Assembly (NCBI GenBank): GCA_003501665.1
Contig: DNOQ01000050.1
Span: forward strand, 16,112-22,926
Reading direction: 5' to 3'
Length of the DNA stretch: 6,815 nt
Source of the DNA: Bacteroidales bacterium
GTDB taxonomy: Bacteria > Bacteroidota > Bacteroidia > Bacteroidales > VadinHA17
Below the pieces are notes generated by a model. The model was not told the DNA's origin and did no database searches. It saw nothing but the letters and a program-made list of their open reading frames with translations. The number at the start of each line of letters is the position of its first letter. The stretch's first letter is position 1. Positions 5,799 to 6,815 of this stretch are shown here, piece after piece. A program made the position numbers and the translations under genes.

Positions 5799-6815
5799 TT
5801 ATTTCTTCTTTTTCAGGTCCAGCGCCTGTTGTAAAGGTAATATTTTGTTGTCTTTTATAGCTATTACAAATGCATCAGGATAAATTTCCTCAATTTCCCT
5901 TCTGTATTTCACCGCTTCAGCATATTCACTGAATTTACCCGTTGCATATTTATAACGCTCCTGTGCATATATCTCGACAATATCGGTAAGACCTTTGAAA
6001 TTTTCAGATTTAATCTCAGCTCTCGCGGATGCTGATGCAACCTGAACCATGAAGACAATACCATTATTATCCTTATTGCCGGGTTCCTCAATAACAGATA
6101 TTTCTTTTTTACCGGTCTCTTTGTCCACAACCCTGAAATTGCTCATATTATCGATGTCATTGATATAATCCCTGCAGGCTCTGAAAATTGCTGATGCAAG
6201 ATAATCCTGGCCCTGTTCCGAGTTAAGGTATATTTCCTCTTCGGCATGTGTGATAAATCCTGTTTCAATCAGTACACTTGGCATTGTGGTATTAAACAGT
6301 ACCCAGAACCCGGCCTGTCTGACACCCCTGTCATTCCTGTTGGCTCTTTCCTTGAACTGGGTCTGTATTTTCATGGCGAGGTCTGCACTCTGTTTCTGGT
6401 AAACATTCTGCATCAGAGTGAAAATAATGTAAGATTCGGGTGATTTGGGATCGAAACCCTGATATTTTGTCGAATAATCCTCCTCCAGGAGTATTACTTC
6501 ATTCTCTTTCATGGCAACAGCCAGGTTATCTTCATCTTTTGCAAGTCCCATAATATATGTCTCGGGTCCGGAAACATTTTTGTTCTTTGCCCAGTTGGCA
6601 TGTATGGAAATAAAAAGATCAGCCTTATTCCTGTTTGCGATCTGGGGTCTGTCAAGCAGGTCAACGGTGGAATCGTCGCTCCTGGTATAGACCACTTTAA
6701 CATTGTCAAGGTTTCTGGTCAGGTATTCTCCTGTTTTCATCGCAATTGCCAGGTTGATATTCTTTTCCTGGCTGAATGACCCCAGTGCTCCCGGATCCCT
6801 GCCTCCATGCCCCGG
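5799..6815 (-). CDS. N-acetylmuramoyl-L-alanine amidase (Amidase_3) with C-terminal SPOR-like domain, 5' end cut by window
   Basis: This zinc enzyme cleaves the bond between MurNAc and the peptide stem of peptidoglycan and should be exported; the signal peptide would lie outside the window. The frame is open to 6815, and the ATG at 6740 is internal, because the residues before it are conserved. Numbered from the window edge, PGHGGRDPGALG (1-12) gives zinc ligand H3; E17 in QEKNINL is the second ligand; SIHAN gives H72; and IETGF gives catalytic E184. All four expected residues are present. Between SIHAN and the helix before DRGVR is an insertion (about residues 91-142) rich in acidic residues (MKENEVILLEED). 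AmiA/B/C-type amidases carry an autoinhibitory segment here. Residues 253-320 (FMVQVASA, YKYATGKF, DAFVIAI) fit a SPOR-like domain that binds stripped glycan at division sites. The stop is 25 nt before the MCE gene. Confidence 0.93.
   Translation of the reverse strand, partial: PGHGGRDPGALGSFSQEKNINLAIAMKTGEYLTRNLDNVKVVYTRSDDSTVDLLDRPQIANRNKADLFISIHANWAKNKNVSGPETYIMGLAKDEDNLAVAMKENEVILLEEDYSTKYQGFDPKSPESYIIFTLMQNVYQKQSADLAMKIQTQFKERANRNDRGVRQAGFWVLFNTTMPSVLIETGFITHAEEEIYLNSEQGQDYLASAIFRACRDYINDIDNMSNFRVVDKETGKKEISVIEEPGNKDNNGIVFMVQVASASARAEIKSENFKGLTDIVEIYAQERYKYATGKFSEYAEAVKYRREIEEIYPDAFVIAIKDNKILPLQQALDLKKKK

Noticed and set aside
5576..5860. 94-codon plus-strand open frame across the amidase-MCE junction
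   Set aside because: It overlaps coding sequence on both sides and has no supporting motif or start context.
1..6815. CRISPR array, insertion sequence, tRNA or rRNA
   Set aside because: No regularly spaced direct repeats, transposase motifs, terminal repeats or RNA gene signatures were seen on either strand.

Overview
The window looks like chromosomal DNA of a member of the Bacteroidetes (Bacteroidota). The evidence is the style of the DnaA domain II linker and domain IV (GGKDHATVLHAC), the adjacent amidase and MCE-lipid-transport genes, the near absence of Shine-Dalgarno sequences before the starts, and a candidate TAnnTTTG promoter element. I cannot name a genus. No mobile element, CRISPR array, rRNA or tRNA is visible.

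Layout. Positions 1-1836 (+) hold the 3' part of a large two-part protein: the end of a glycoside-hydrolase-like barrel, a beta-rich middle and a C-terminal formylglycine-generating-enzyme-like (SUMF1/EgtB/PvdO) domain that lacks the catalytic cysteine pair. It converges on a minus-strand pair, dnaA (3056-4486) then galK (1886-3052), separated by only 3 nt. galK appears to end at a hairpin plus T-run in the short convergent gap. Upstream of dnaA lies a 336-bp spacer of 25 % GC (4487-4822). It holds a candidate dnaA promoter, several inverted repeats and a hairpin followed by T6 that reads as a terminator on the plus strand, but no recognisable DnaA box. Beyond it, again on the minus strand, are an N-acetylmuramoyl-L-alanine amidase with a C-terminal SPOR-like domain (5799 to the window edge, 5' end cut) and, 25 nt after it, an MlaD-type MCE protein (4823-5773).

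How the genes fit together. The amidase-MCE pair is an envelope operon: septal or glycan-directed peptidoglycan cleavage together with a membrane-anchored lipid-transport substrate-binding protein. dnaA-galK couples the replication initiator to the first enzyme of the Leloir galactose pathway, which is odd by function and is the most notable arrangement here. The plus-strand FGE-like gene is independent and was probably part of a cluster to the left.

Most of the window is ordinary core-genome content. I did not find a convincing undescribed multi-gene system. The best leads are the dnaA-galK coupling, the cysteine-less FGE-like domain fused to a carbohydrate-enzyme-like barrel, and the orphan plus-strand terminator in the dnaA spacer.
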